Assembly (NCBI RefSeq): GCF_900090245.1
Contig: NZ_FMDN01000001.1
Coordinates: 1-36,155, forward strand
Direction: 5' to 3'
DNA: 36,155 bases
Source of the DNA: Micromonospora halophytica
Lineage (GTDB): Bacteria > Actinomycetota > Actinomycetes > Mycobacteriales > Micromonosporaceae
Of the stretch, positions 7,344 through 17,752 are shown in pieces. Each line of letters begins with the position of its first letter. Position 1 is the first letter of the stretch. Below the pieces are notes generated by a model. That model was not told where the DNA came from and ran no database searches. It saw only the letters and a program-made list of their open reading frames with translations. Both the position numbers and the translations under genes were made by a program.

Positions 7344-8786
7344 TCAGATGGTCAGGTCCGGGGCCTGCGGGACGGTACCCCGTTCGACCTCCACGCCGAG
7401 CGCCCGCAGGTCGGCCGCGAAGTCCGGGTAGCCCCGATCGACGTGGTGCACGTGGGACACCTCGGTGACTCCGTCCGCGCAGAGCCCGGCGATGATCAGC
7501 CCCGCGCCGGCCCGGATGTCGGTGGCCCGCACCGGCGCACCGGAGAGGCGATCGCGCCCCCGGACCACCGCGTGGTGGCCGTCGGTCTTGATGTCCGCGC
7601 CGAGGCGCATCATCTCGTTGGCGAACATGAACCGGCCGTCGAAGATGTTCTCGGTGATCAGCGACGCGCCGTCGCTCACCGAGGCCAGCCCGATCGCCAT
7701 CGGCAGCAGGTCGGTGGCGAAGCCCGGGTACGGCAGGGTCACCACGTCCACGGCCGCGGGACGGTCGTCGGCGCGTATCCGGAAGGCGTCGCCCCGGGTC
7801 TCCACCAGCGCGCCGGCCGAGACCAGCTTGTCCAGCGCCACCTCCAGGAACACCGGGTCGATGCCGGTGACCGTGACGTCCCCCCGGGTCATCGCCGCGC
7901 CGAACGCCCACGTCCCGGCGACGATCCGGTCCCCCACCGTGGCGTGCCGCACCGGGTGCAGCTCGGGCACCCCGACGATGCGCAGCATCGAACTGCCGGC
8001 GCCGGAGATCCGCGCGCCCATCTGGTTGAGCATGGTGCAGATGTCGACGATCTCCGGCTCCCGGGCGGCGTTGTCGATGACCGTCACGCCCCGGGCCAGC
8101 ACCGCCGCCATCACCAGGTTCTCGGTGGCCCCGACGCTCGGGAAGTCCAGCACGATCTCCGCGCCGTGCAGCCCCTGCGGGGCGGCGGCGATGACGAAGC
8201 CGTGCTCGCCGGAGATGTCCGCGCCCATCCGGGCCAGCCCGGCGATGTGCATGTCCAGGCCCCGGGAGCCGATCGCGTCGCCGCCGGGGTGGGCAACCCG
8301 GACGTAGCCCCGGCGGGCCAGCAGCGGGCCGAGCACGCAGATCGACGCGCGCAGCCGCCGGACCAGGTCGTAGTCGGCCTCGGTGCCCGGCCGCTCCGGC
8401 ACGTCGATGACGACCGAACGGGACCGGGCCGTGCCGCCGCCCGCCACCATCGGGTCGACCGGGTCGTCCGCCTCGAACCGCACCTCGCAGCCGAGGCGGC
8501 GCAGCACCTCGCCCATGATCGCGATGTCGGTGATCCGGGGGACGTTGGTGATCACGGTACGCCCCGGGGCCAGCAGCGCCGCCGCCATCAGCTTCAACGC
8601 CGAGTTCTTCGCGCCCACCACGTGCACCGTGCCGGCCAGCCGGGCGTCGCCGGCCACCCGGATGACGTCGACGTCGTTGACCGCCGGGTCACCGGCGTCG
8701 CCCGGCCCCACCCCGGCGGGCCACCCGGCGGCCGGATCCGGCCGCGCGGGGATCGTCAGTTCCGGTATCCGTAGGCTGTGCGTCAT
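7344..8786 (-). CDS. murA: UDP-GlcNAc 1-carboxyvinyltransferase (MurA), Asp-type
   Basis: The first committed step of peptidoglycan synthesis: transfer of enolpyruvate from phosphoenolpyruvate to UDP-GlcNAc in the cytoplasm. About 480 residues. The family core begins near residue 40; landmarks are [15 protein letters not shown], the active-site loop [18 protein letters not shown] and the C-terminal HVDRGYPDF. In the loop the usual catalytic Cys (Cys115 of E. coli) is Asp170, as in mycobacterial MurA, which is intrinsically fosfomycin-resistant. The ATG at 8786 is chosen because AGGTGGA (complement of 8792-8798) precedes it by 5 nt; this gives an N-terminal extension of about 40 residues compared with M. 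tuberculosis MurA. A GTG at 8711 is an alternative start. The start codon overlaps that of the divergent gene. Location beside the adenosyltransferase gene is as in M. tuberculosis (Rv1314c/Rv1315). Confidence 0.92.
   Translation of the reverse strand: MTHSLRIPELTIPARPDPAAGWPAGVGPGDAGDPAVNDVDVIRVAGDARLAGTVHVVGAKNSALKLMAAALLAPGRTVITNVPRITDIAIMGEVLRRLGCEVRFEADDPVDPMVAGGGTARSRSVVIDVPERPGTEADYDLVRRLRASICVLGPLLARRGYVRVAHPGGDAIGSRGLDMHIAGLARMGADISGEHGFVIAAAPQGLHGAEIVLDFPSVGATENLVMAAVLARGVTVIDNAAREPEIVDICTMLNQMGARISGAGSSMLRIVGVPELHPVRHATVGDRIVAGTWAFGAAMTRGDVTVTGIDPVFLEVALDKLVSAGALVETRGDAFRIRADDRPAAVDVVTLPYPGFATDLLPMAIGLASVSDGASLITENIFDGRFMFANEMMRLGADIKTDGHHAVVRGRDRLSGAPVRATDIRAGAGLIIAGLCADGVTEVSHVHHVDRGYPDFAADLRALGVEVERGTVPQAPDLTI
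8772..8784 (+). promoter_or_regulatory. Leaderless promoter for the adenosyltransferase
   Basis: TAGGCT (8772-8777) fits TANNNT and stands 7 nt before the ATG at 8785, with no Shine-Dalgarno sequence. The element lies inside the first codons of the antisense murA gene. Confidence 0.6.
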
Positions 8787-9357
8787 GGCCGTCCACCTCA
8801 CGCGCATCTACACCAAGGCCGGCGACGCCGGCATGACCAGGCTGAGCAACAACGAGCAGGTGCCGAAGACCGATCCGCGCATCGCCGCGTACGCGGATGT
8901 CGACGAGTGCAACGCCGCGATCGGCGTGGCGCTCGCGCTGGGACAGCTCGACGACGAGCTGCGGGTGGTGCTGAGCTCGATCCAGAACGACATGTTCGAC
9001 GTGGGCGCCGACCTGGCCAACCCCGTCGAGCCCGAACCGAAGTACCCGCCGCTGCGGGTCACCGAGGAGTACGTCGAGCGTCTTGAGGGCTGGTGCGACG
9101 AGTACAACGCGCGCCTTGGCAAGCTCGACTCCTTCATCCTCCCCGGCGGCACCGCTGGCGCGGCGCTGCTGCACGTGGCACGGACGATCGCCCGGCGCGC
9201 CGAGCGGGCGGCCTGGGCACTGGTCGCTCACGATCCGGATCGCACCAGCTCCCTTCCGGCAAAGTATCTCAACCGCCTCTCCGATCTGCTGTTCATCCTG
9301 TCAAGAACGGCAAATCCGGGCGGAGATGTGCTATGGGTGCCGGGCGGCAAGCGCTGA
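8785..9357 (+). CDS. Cob(I)alamin adenosyltransferase, PduO type
   Basis: A 190-residue ATP:cob(I)alamin adenosyltransferase of the PduO/MMAB family, which makes adenosylcobalamin from reduced cobalamin and ATP. The N-terminal ATP-binding motif [15 protein letters not shown] is at residues 6-20. [10 protein letters not shown], the [14 protein letters not shown] segment, the FILPGGT loop and the Arg-rich helix [15 protein letters not shown] are all present, and the protein ends at normal length. The product is the cofactor of the mutase encoded at 2387-4396. The gene is divergent from murA with overlapping start codons. It is followed by an overlapping VOC remnant. In M. tuberculosis the equivalent gene is Rv1314c. 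Confidence 0.92.
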   Translation: MAVHLTRIYTKAGDAGMTRLSNNEQVPKTDPRIAAYADVDECNAAIGVALALGQLDDELRVVLSSIQNDMFDVGADLANPVEPEPKYPPLRVTEEYVERLEGWCDEYNARLGKLDSFILPGGTAGAALLHVARTIARRAERAAWALVAHDPDRTSSLPAKYLNRLSDLLFILSRTANPGGDVLWVPGGKR

Positions 9358-9602
9358 GCGTCGGCGCGCTGCACCACGTCGAGCTCCGGGTACCCGATCT
9401 CGACACCGCCACCACGAGCTGGGGCTGGCTCCTCGGCGAGCTGGGCTGGACCCGGCTCTTCCCCGACCGCCACCCGCACGCCGGCGGCCCCGGCACCTAC
9501 GCCGGCCACCCCACCGACAACCAGGGCTACGAGGTAGGGCTCCCCCGAGGCGTAACGGCACGAGGGTCGAGAGGCGCCTGGACGACCTGGCGGGCGGCGT
9601 GA
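9333..9602 (+). pseudogene. VOC-family remnant with internal deletion
   Basis: An 89-codon open frame starting at ATG 9333 (GGAG 7 nt upstream), overlapping the end of the adenosyltransferase gene. Residues about 11-35 (GALHHVELRVPDLDTA and WLLGELGW) match the first strand and helix of actinobacterial VOC/glyoxalase-like proteins. The next part, LFPDRHPHAGGP to QGYEVGL, matches the C-terminal end of the same family. The intervening half (about 50-60 residues with metal-ligand strands) is missing, and the normal C-terminal ELVA-type end has been replaced by an unrelated tail. I read this as an in-frame deletion remnant rather than a working enzyme. The family comparison is from memory and needs an alignment. 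Confidence 0.65.
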
Positions 9603-9605
9603 AGA

Positions 9606-9673
9606 GTTTCGGGGAGCCCACTCGCGGAGGGATCATGCCTGACCGGCCCGCAGCGAGAGGGCTCCCCGGAAAC
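9606..9673. terminator. Large compound hairpin
   Basis: Arms 9606-9619 and 9659-9673 pair over 14 bp with one bulged G at 9668. Inside them CTCGC (9621-9625) pairs with GCGAG (9653-9657). It sits between convergent units (the VOC remnant, stop 9602, and the DUF2550 gene, stop 9697) and could terminate both. A third copy of its GGGCTCCCC core is at 9537-9545. Confidence 0.55.
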
Positions 9674-9696
9674 CCCGACGGTGAGCAGGAGGCGGC

Positions 9697-10152
9697 TCAG
9701 GCAGCCGGCCAGTCCTGGGGGGCCAGACGCGGCGAGGCCGCCCCGGGCGGGGCGGCCTCGAGCCAGGAGAGGAACCCGGTGACCGTGGAGCGCGCCATGG
9801 CGATCTCGACGGGCGCGTGCTGACTGGTACAGCGGAGGATCACCCAGTCGGCGGGCATGGAGAGGCGTTCCTGCCCCTCGGGCAGCCGGCGCCGCTCCAC
9901 GATCAACTCCTTGCGGGAGAGCACCCGCTTGGGCCGGATCGCGAAGCTGAACAGCCGGTACCACCGGAGCTCGTCGCCGACGAAGCGGCCGAAGCCGGGA
10001 GACCAGCCGCGACCGTCGAGGACCGTGGTGACCCGTACGCCGAGCCGGATGATGCCCCCGCTACGGGTGACCACCGCCCGACGGACGAAAAGGATCAGGA
10101 TTGCGGCGAGAACGACCGCGATGCCGATTCCGATCCCTTCCACGATCTCCAT
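9697..10152 (-). CDS. DUF2550 membrane-anchored protein
   Basis: A 151-residue protein with one N-terminal membrane helix (about residues 5-24) followed by a basic cytoplasmic domain containing RSGGIIRLGVRV, RGWSPGFGRFVGDELRWYR and RPKRVLSRKEL, the pattern of DUF2550. This family sits directly after atpC in many actinobacteria (Rv1312 in M. tuberculosis). Its function is not established; position suggests a link to the ATP synthase. It starts 12 nt after the atpC stop, so the two are co-transcribed. The last codons carry a perfect 12-bp palindrome (9733-9744/9749-9760) that makes the C-terminal tail Ala/Pro-rich. Confidence 0.85.
   Translation of the reverse strand: MEIVEGIGIGIAVVLAAILILFVRRAVVTRSGGIIRLGVRVTTVLDGRGWSPGFGRFVGDELRWYRLFSFAIRPKRVLSRKELIVERRRLPEGQERLSMPADWVILRCTSQHAPVEIAMARSTVTGFLSWLEAAPPGAASPRLAPQDWPAA
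9733..9760. repeat. Perfect hairpin inside the 3' end of a gene
   Basis: CGAGGCCGCCCC (9733-9744) and GGGGCGGCCTCG (9749-9760) form a 12-bp perfect stem with a 4-nt loop, within the last 25 codons of the DUF2550 gene. It may act as a terminator that became part of the coding sequence. Confidence 0.55.
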
Positions 10153-10164
10153 CGGCGGGTCGGC

Positions 10165-10443
10165 TCAGCGGGCCGGGGTGGCCGGGGTGGCGCTCTCGGC
10201 GAGGACGGTGACACCCTCACCGGTCACCGACAGGAAGCCGCCGGCGATGTCGTAGGCGACCTGCTCCCCGCCGGCCTGCTTGATGCGGACCTGGCTGGGC
10301 TCCGCGAGCTGGCCGAGCAGGGGCGCGTGCCCCGGCAGCACACCGAGCTCACCCTCGGTCGTCCGGGCGACGACCATCTCGGCCTCGCCGGACCAGACCT
10401 TCTCCTCGACGGCTACGAGGTCGACGTGAAGCTGCTGTGCCAC
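10165..10443 (-). CDS. atpC: ATP synthase epsilon subunit, lacking C-terminal helices
   Basis: The epsilon subunit of the F1 central stalk; 92 residues from a GTG start with AAGGAG 5 nt upstream. The N-terminal beta-sandwich is complete: HVDLVAVEEKVWSGEAEMVVA, GELGVLPGHAPLL and the GGFLSVTGEGVTVLAE strand. The protein stops eight residues after VLAES, where other bacteria continue with two helices (E. coli epsilon is 138 residues, M. tuberculosis about 121). No helix-coding remains follow the stop, so this looks like a genuine short form and not a frameshift. The beta-sandwich is enough to link gamma to the c-ring, but epsilon-type inhibition of ATP hydrolysis would be lost. The gene is separated from atpD by an LCP-family gene and has its own promoter. 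Confidence 0.93.
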   Translation of the reverse strand: MAQQLHVDLVAVEEKVWSGEAEMVVARTTEGELGVLPGHAPLLGQLAEPSQVRIKQAGGEQVAYDIAGGFLSVTGEGVTVLAESATPATPAR

Positions 10444-10476
10444 GCTGTCTCCTTGCTGCGGCGACGGATTGTCGAA

Positions 10477-10506
10477 AGTCTAGTCCCGCCGCCGCGGGCG
10501 ACCCAA
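10477..10506 (-). promoter_or_regulatory. Promoter of atpC
   Basis: On the minus strand TTGGGT (complement of 10501-10506) is followed after 18 nt by TAGACT (complement of 10477-10482). This is a good actinobacterial housekeeping promoter about 34 nt upstream of the atpC start, and lies just past the LCP-gene terminator. Confidence 0.6.
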
Positions 10507-10535
10507 CGCGGGTGGCGAGACCTGCGCCACCCGCG
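10507..10535 (-). terminator. Terminator after the LCP gene
   Basis: A perfect 11-bp stem (10507-10517 with 10525-10535) with a 7-nt loop, 34 nt beyond the LCP stop codon. It ends exactly where the atpC -35 element begins. Confidence 0.65.
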
Positions 10536-10568
10536 GCGGCGACACGCGGGCGCGGGTGGGCGTGACGG

Positions 10569-11717
10569 TCACTTGTTCCGGTTACGGAACTCCGGGTGCT
10601 CCAGCAGGAAGGCGTCGAGCTGCTCGTTCTTCAGAGCGGTGAAGAAGTCCTCGGCGGCGGGCAGCAGCCGCTCCCCCCGGTACGCCGAACCGGTGCCGAT
10701 CCCCTCCCCCGGCAGCTTGATCAGCTCGACGTTCTCCGCCCGGACGCCCTTGAGGGCGATGGCGAAGTCGACGACGCTGTTGCCCCGGCCGTTGAAGGTC
10801 AGCGACTGGCCGGCGGCCCGGACCACCCGGTCCAGCTTGATCGGGTTGGTCACCACGTCGGCGCTGAACGCCTGCTTGACCATCGCCTTGACGAACTGCT
10901 GCTGGTGGCGCTGGCGACCGTAGTCGCCGTCCGGGACGCCGTTCTTCGGGTAGCGCTGCCGGACGTAGTCCAGCGCCTGCCAACCGCTCAGGTGCTGGGT
11001 GCCCTTCTTGTACTCCGCCTGCGGCCCGATGTAGCCCTCGCCGTACGGGTTGCCCTTGCGGTGCTTCCCGTCCGGCTGGCGGTGCTCGGACTTCACGTCC
11101 CGCTCGATGTACATGTCGACGCCGCCCATCGCGTCGACGATCTTCTGGAAGCCGGTGAAATTGATGATCGCGCCGGCGTCGAAGCGCTCGATTCCGGTCA
11201 CCTTCTGCACCGTCCTGGCGAGCAGCTCGAAGCCCTGCGCGGCGCTCGGGTTCTGCCCCTGCACGATGCTGCCGTGCGACATCGCCCCGTTGAGCTTGCC
11301 GCTGCCGCCCTGGTACCCCGCCTTGTCGAACTTCGGGATATCCACGTAGAGATCACGCGGCATGGAGAAGAGGTACGCCCGGTCCATCGACTCCGGCACA
11401 TTCAGCACCATGATCGAGTCGGCCAGCGGTGGAGTCTCCGGCTTGCGCGGGTCGACCCCGACCAGCAGGATGTTCAGTGGGCCCTTGACGTCGCTCTTGC
11501 GCTCCTGCGCCCCGGCCGCCTGGTCACCGAAGAGATCGGCCTTGCCGACCGCGCCCTCGTACCGGGCCAGCAACGCCTCGGAGCCGACCAGCACGGCACC
11601 GCTGAGCAGCATGAGCACGGCCCCGAAGAGGGTGCACACGCGGGCCCACCGCGGCACGCCCACCCACACGGACGGCCTGCCGCCGCCCTTGCCGGCCTTA
11701 CCCACGGGCATCTCCAT
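10569..11717 (-). CDS. LytR-CpsA-Psr (LCP) family protein
   Basis: A 382-residue LCP protein. LCP enzymes attach secondary polymers such as wall teichoic acid-like glycopolymers or arabinogalactan to peptidoglycan on the outer face of the membrane. One membrane helix (about residues 28-47) follows a basic N-terminus. The LCP domain begins at about residue 80 with NILLVGVDPR. It shows ADSIMVLNV, the Arg-containing SMPRDLYVDIP, GGVDMYIERDV, and the C-terminal pattern ALDYVRQRY with GDYGRQRHQQQ, so polyprenyl-phosphate-binding Arg residues are present. There is a short insertion (about 225-250) rich in Lys/Gly. It lies between atpD and atpC, which are normally adjacent, and is bounded by its own terminators. 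The start ATG has no good Shine-Dalgarno; an in-frame ATG two codons later is possible. Confidence 0.9.
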   Translation of the reverse strand: MEMPVGKAGKGGGRPSVWVGVPRWARVCTLFGAVLMLLSGAVLVGSEALLARYEGAVGKADLFGDQAAGAQERKSDVKGPLNILLVGVDPRKPETPPLADSIMVLNVPESMDRAYLFSMPRDLYVDIPKFDKAGYQGGSGKLNGAMSHGSIVQGQNPSAAQGFELLARTVQKVTGIERFDAGAIINFTGFQKIVDAMGGVDMYIERDVKSEHRQPDGKHRKGNPYGEGYIGPQAEYKKGTQHLSGWQALDYVRQRYPKNGVPDGDYGRQRHQQQFVKAMVKQAFSADVVTNPIKLDRVVRAAGQSLTFNGRGNSVVDFAIALKGVRAENVELIKLPGEGIGTGSAYRGERLLPAAEDFFTALKNEQLDAFLLEHPEFRNRNK

Positions 11718-11879
11718 TCGTCGTCACGCCCACGACTTGAGAAGACGGGCGGACGGGGCCGAAACGTTGCACGGGATCGACGTCCGTTCGGGGACGCCGT
11801 GCTCGAAACGGTACCGCGCCGAAGTGGGAATCGCTTACCCGGGAACCGGACGCCGGACGCGAACAGCGACGGAACGGCC

Positions 11880-11912
11880 AAGGGCCACCCCGGCGCTGCC
11901 GGGGTGGCCCTT
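11880..11912 (-). terminator. Terminator of the main atp operon
   Basis: A perfect 15-bp stem (11880-11894 with 11898-11912) with a 3-nt loop, starting 18 nt beyond the atpD stop. It is the strongest hairpin near the operon and should end transcription before the LCP gene. Confidence 0.8.
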
Positions 11913-11930
11913 GCGGGTGTGGTGGAGGTC

Positions 11931-14317
<2,387 letters not shown>

Positions 14318-14326
14318 GAGTCAGCC

Positions 14327-15967
14327 CTACTGCTTCTCGGTGTCGGCCGCGTACCGAAACACCGTCTCGCGGCTCTCCTCGCCCTCCAGCGGCTTGGCCG
14401 GCGGCTCGTTGATCCGCCGCTCGTCCTCCTTGCCCAGGAAGAGCTGCTTGAAGTCGGCGATGGCCGAGTCGAGCGAGCCGATGATGTCGTCGCCCCACTT
14501 GTTGTCGGCGATGGCCGCCAGGACGCCCTCGTGCTTGTGGCGCAGGTACTGGAGGAACTCCGACTCGAAGCGGCGCACCTCGCCGACCGGGATGTCGTCC
14601 AGCTTGCCCTCGACGCCGGCCCAGACGGAGACGACCTGCTCCTGCACCGGGTACGGCGAGTAGTTCGGCTGCTTGAGCAGCTCGACCAGGCGGGAGCCGC
14701 GCTCCAGCTGGGCCCGGGAGGCCCGGTCCAGGTCGGAGGCGAAGGCGGCGAACGCCTCCAGCTCGCGGTACTGGGCCAGGTTCAGCCGCAGCGAGCCGGC
14801 GACCTTCCTCATCGGCTTCACCTGCGCGGCGCCACCGACCCGGGAGACCGAGGTGCCGACGTTGATGGCCGGCCGGACGCCCTGGTTGAACAGATCGGTC
14901 TCCAGGAAGATCTGGCCGTCGATGATGGAGATGACGTTGGTCGGGATGAAGGCCGAGATGTCGTTGGCCTTCGTCTCGATGATCGGCAGACCGGTCATCG
15001 AGCCGCCGCCCATCTCGTCGGAGAGCTTGGCGCAGCGCTCCAGCAGGCGGGAGTGCAGGTAGAAGACGTCACCCGGGTACGCCTCGCGGCCCGGCGGGCG
15101 ACGCAGCAGAAGGGACACGGCGCGGTACGCCTCGGCCTGCTTGCTCAGGTCGTCGAAGACGATCAGGACGTGCTTGCCGCCGTACATCCAGTGCTGCCCG
15201 ATGGACGAGCCGGTGTACGGGGCGAGGTACTTGAAGCCGGCCGGGTCGGAGGCCGGGGAGGCGACGATGGTGGTGTACTCCATCGCGCCCGCCTCCTCCA
15301 GGACGCCCTTGATCGAGGCGATCGTGGAGGCCTTCTGGCCGATGGCGACGTAGATGCAGCGGACCTGCTTCTTCGGGTCGCCGGAGCGCCAGTTGTCCCG
15401 CTGGTTGAGGATGGTGTCCAGGGCGACCGTGGTCTTGCCGGTCTTCCGGTCACCGATGATCAGCTGACGCTGGCCACGGCCGATCGGGGTCATGGCGTCG
15501 ACGGCCTTGATACCGGTCTGCAGCGGCTCGTCGACCGACTGCCGGGCCATCACGTTCGGGGCCTGGAGCTCCAGCTCGCGGAAACCCTCGTTGGCGATGT
15601 CGCCGAGCCCGTCGATCGGCTGGCCGAGCGCGTTGACCACGCGGCCGAGGAAGGCGTCGCCGACCGGCACGGAGAGCACCCGGCCGGTGCGCTTGACGCG
15701 CTGCCCCTCCTCCAGCTTGGCGGAGTCACCGAGAACGACGACACCGATCTCCCGGACGTCGAGGTTCAACGCCACGCCGAGCGTGCCGTCCTCGAACTCC
15801 AGGAGCTCGTTGGTCATGGTCGAGGGCAGGCCCTCGACGTGGGCGATGCCGTCGCCGGTGTCGGCGACGGTGCCGACCTCCTCGCGGGAGACGTCGGACG
15901 AGTAAGAGGAGACGTAGCGCTCCAGGGCGCCGCGGATCTCCTCCGTCGAGATGGTCAGCTCGGCCAT
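14327..15967 (-). CDS. atpA: ATP synthase alpha subunit, C-terminally extended
   Basis: The non-catalytic nucleotide-binding alpha subunit, 546 residues. The P-loop [15 protein letters not shown], the [20 protein letters not shown] segment and the arginine-finger region ISVISIID-type strand with [16 protein letters not shown] are clear. The protein is about 33 residues longer than E. coli alpha (513). The extra C-terminal tail, rich in Glu/Arg/Pro ([13 protein letters not shown] to the end), corresponds in position to the mycobacterial alpha C-terminal domain that suppresses ATP hydrolysis. The ATG has AAGGAAG upstream. It is 87 nt after atpH. Confidence 0.97.
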   Translation of the reverse strand: MAELTISTEEIRGALERYVSSYSSDVSREEVGTVADTGDGIAHVEGLPSTMTNELLEFEDGTLGVALNLDVREIGVVVLGDSAKLEEGQRVKRTGRVLSVPVGDAFLGRVVNALGQPIDGLGDIANEGFRELELQAPNVMARQSVDEPLQTGIKAVDAMTPIGRGQRQLIIGDRKTGKTTVALDTILNQRDNWRSGDPKKQVRCIYVAIGQKASTIASIKGVLEEAGAMEYTTIVASPASDPAGFKYLAPYTGSSIGQHWMYGGKHVLIVFDDLSKQAEAYRAVSLLLRRPPGREAYPGDVFYLHSRLLERCAKLSDEMGGGSMTGLPIIETKANDISAFIPTNVISIIDGQIFLETDLFNQGVRPAINVGTSVSRVGGAAQVKPMRKVAGSLRLNLAQYRELEAFAAFASDLDRASRAQLERGSRLVELLKQPNYSPYPVQEQVVSVWAGVEGKLDDIPVGEVRRFESEFLQYLRHKHEGVLAAIADNKWGDDIIGSLDSAIADFKQLFLGKEDERRINEPPAKPLEGEESRETVFRYAADTEKQ

Positions 15968-16054
15968 CCTCTGCTTCCTTAAGTATCAGGGGCCCGGGAT
16001 ACCTAGTACCGACCGGTCCGAATGGCGTCGATCAAAGGGCTGCGAGGACGCTGG

Positions 16055-16876
16055 TCAGCGCTTCGCGAGCGCGTTGCGGGTCTCGTTGAGGCGGCGCAGG
16101 ACGGTGCCGTCGTACAGGTCGGAACCGACCCGCACGCTCACCCCACCGAGCACCTCCGGGTCCACCGTCTGCTTGACGGAAACCTCTCGACCGTACATCT
16201 CGGAGAGGCGGACACCGAGGCGTCGCTCCTCCTCGTCGGTCAGCGGGGAGGCCACGGTCACGTACGCGACCTGCCGGTCCCGCCGGTCGGCGGCCAGCTC
16301 GACCAGTCGGGTGAGCGCCCCGGTGAAGGAGCGTCCCCCGAACCCGCCGAGGGCGACCCCGACGAGGTAGCCGGTGACCGGACGGGCCTTGCCGGCGAGC
16401 AGCTGGTCGACCAGGGTGGCCCGCTGCGCGGGCGGGGCCATCGGGTCGGAGAGCGCGTTGGACAGCTCCGGGGAACCGGAGACGACCTGCCCGAAGCGGA
16501 ACAGCTCGTCCTCGACCTCACCGAGCTCACCGGCGCTGTCGGCGCTGGCGAGCAGCGCCTCCACACCGAGCCGCTCGGCACCGTCCAGCAGCTCCGTGGG
16601 CGCCGACCAGCGGCCGGAGACCAGCGTCGCGATCAGGTCGAGCGCGTCCGCGCCGATCCGGCCGCGCAGCATGTCACCGAGCAGGCCGGACCGGTCCGCG
16701 CCGGAACGGGCCGGGTCCGACAGGGCCCGGCGCAGCCGCGACTCGCGCCGCAGCAGGCCCGCGACGGAGAGGATGTCGTCGGCGGTGGAGGCCACCGCCG
16801 ACGGCTCCGCACCACGGACGTACGCGTCGAGGCGCTCGGCCGCGACCTTGTACGACTCCCGGCTGGCGGCCTGCAT
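16055..16876 (-). CDS. atpH: ATP synthase delta subunit
   Basis: The peripheral-stalk delta subunit (OSCP type) joining the b subunits to the top of F1; 273 residues. This is longer than E. coli delta (177), as in streptomycetes, but not fused to a b-like domain as in mycobacteria. The C-terminal half has the conserved YVTVASPLTDEEERRLGVRLSEMYG and GGVSVRVGSDLYDGTVLRRL, which define the delta/OSCP C-terminal domain. The N-terminal 90 residues form the helical bundle. It overlaps atpF by one base (TGATG). Confidence 0.95.
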   Translation of the reverse strand: MQAASRESYKVAAERLDAYVRGAEPSAVASTADDILSVAGLLRRESRLRRALSDPARSGADRSGLLGDMLRGRIGADALDLIATLVSGRWSAPTELLDGAERLGVEALLASADSAGELGEVEDELFRFGQVVSGSPELSNALSDPMAPPAQRATLVDQLLAGKARPVTGYLVGVALGGFGGRSFTGALTRLVELAADRRDRQVAYVTVASPLTDEEERRLGVRLSEMYGREVSVKQTVDPEVLGGVSVRVGSDLYDGTVLRRLNETRNALAKR

Positions 16877-17406
16877 CAGCGGGCCCCCGCGCTCTCGAGG
16901 CCGCTCAGGAACCGGTCGACGGTGCCCTTGCGACGTGCCTCGTCGGCGAGCGACTCACCGACGATCTTGCTGGCCAGGTCCACCGCGAGCGTGCCGACCT
17001 CGGTACGCAGCTCGCGGACGATGGTGGCCCGCTCGGCGACGAGCTGGTCCTTGCCGGCCGCGATGATCCGGTCGGACTCCTCCCGCGCCTTGGCGAGGAT
17101 GTCCTGACGGATGCCCTCGGCGTCGGCCCGGGCGTCGTCCCGGATCCGGGCGGCCTCGCTGCGCACCTCGGCCAGCTGGGCACGGTACTGCTCCAGCAGC
17201 TGGTTCGCCTCGGCCTGGGCCGCCTCGGCGCGCTTGAGGCCACCCTCGATCGCGTCGACCCGCGCCTGGTACATCGCCTCCATGCGGGGCATGACGAACT
17301 TCAGCAGGACGAAGCAGAGCAGGGCGAAGGCGATCGTCCCGATGACGAGCTCCTGCCAGATCGGCAGGATCGGGTTGTGCTCGACGCCCTCTGCGGCGAT
17401 GAACAT
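16876..17406 (-). CDS. atpF: ATP synthase b subunit
   Basis: The peripheral-stalk b subunit, 176 residues from the ATG at 17406. A short periplasmic N-terminus (residues 1-18) is followed by one membrane helix (about 20-41, LVIGTIAFALLCFVLLKFVMP) and a long charged helix (about 45-160) rich in Ala, Glu, Arg and Gln with a heptad-like pattern. The frame stays open further upstream, across atpE, but the conserved start and AGGTCT spacing after atpE favour 17406. It lies 31 nt downstream of atpE and overlaps atpH by one base. Confidence 0.96.
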   Translation of the reverse strand: MFIAAEGVEHNPILPIWQELVIGTIAFALLCFVLLKFVMPRMEAMYQARVDAIEGGLKRAEAAQAEANQLLEQYRAQLAEVRSEAARIRDDARADAEGIRQDILAKAREESDRIIAAGKDQLVAERATIVRELRTEVGTLAVDLASKIVGESLADEARRKGTVDRFLSGLESAGAR

Positions 17407-17437
17407 GTCAGACCTCCGGGTCGGGAGAGTGCTCTCG

Positions 17438-17659
17438 TCAGACTGCGAAGGCGAGCACCAGGCCGAAGAGCGCGAGCGCCTCGACCAGGGCGAAGCCGAG
17501 GACCAGCCAGGTGCGGTTGTAGCCGGCGGACTCAGGCTGGCGGGCGCTCGACTGGATGTAGGCCGCGAAGACCAGGGCGACACCGATACCGGGGCCGATG
17601 GCGGCGAGGCCGTAGCCGATGGTGTTGACGCTGCCCTCGATAGCGGCAAGAACAGTCAT
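17438..17659 (-). CDS. atpE: ATP synthase c subunit
   Basis: The proton-carrying c-ring subunit, 73 residues and two membrane helices. Helix 1 has the Gly-rich packing face ([15 protein letters not shown]), the polar loop is ARQPE (residues 39-43) with the conserved Arg-Gln-Pro, and helix 2 has the proton-binding Glu60 in ALVEALAL. The sodium-binding residue set (Gln in helix 1 and Ser/Thr next to the Glu) is absent, so H+ coupling is expected. A strong AGGAGG lies 10 nt before the ATG, in keeping with the high copy number of c. Confidence 0.97.
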   Translation of the reverse strand: MTVLAAIEGSVNTIGYGLAAIGPGIGVALVFAAYIQSSARQPESAGYNRTWLVLGFALVEALALFGLVLAFAV

Positions 17660-17752
17660 TGCGGGTATTCCTCCTGTTCGACACGTGAGTTCTCACGCGT
17701 ACGCGGGTCGGTACCAGAAGCTTGGTCGGGCCGGGTGGCCCGCCGAGCCCGA

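Noticed and set aside
10165..10200. A frameshift as the cause of the short atpC
   Set aside because: The next gene starts 12 nt after the stop and no frame there encodes the missing helices, so the short form appears real.
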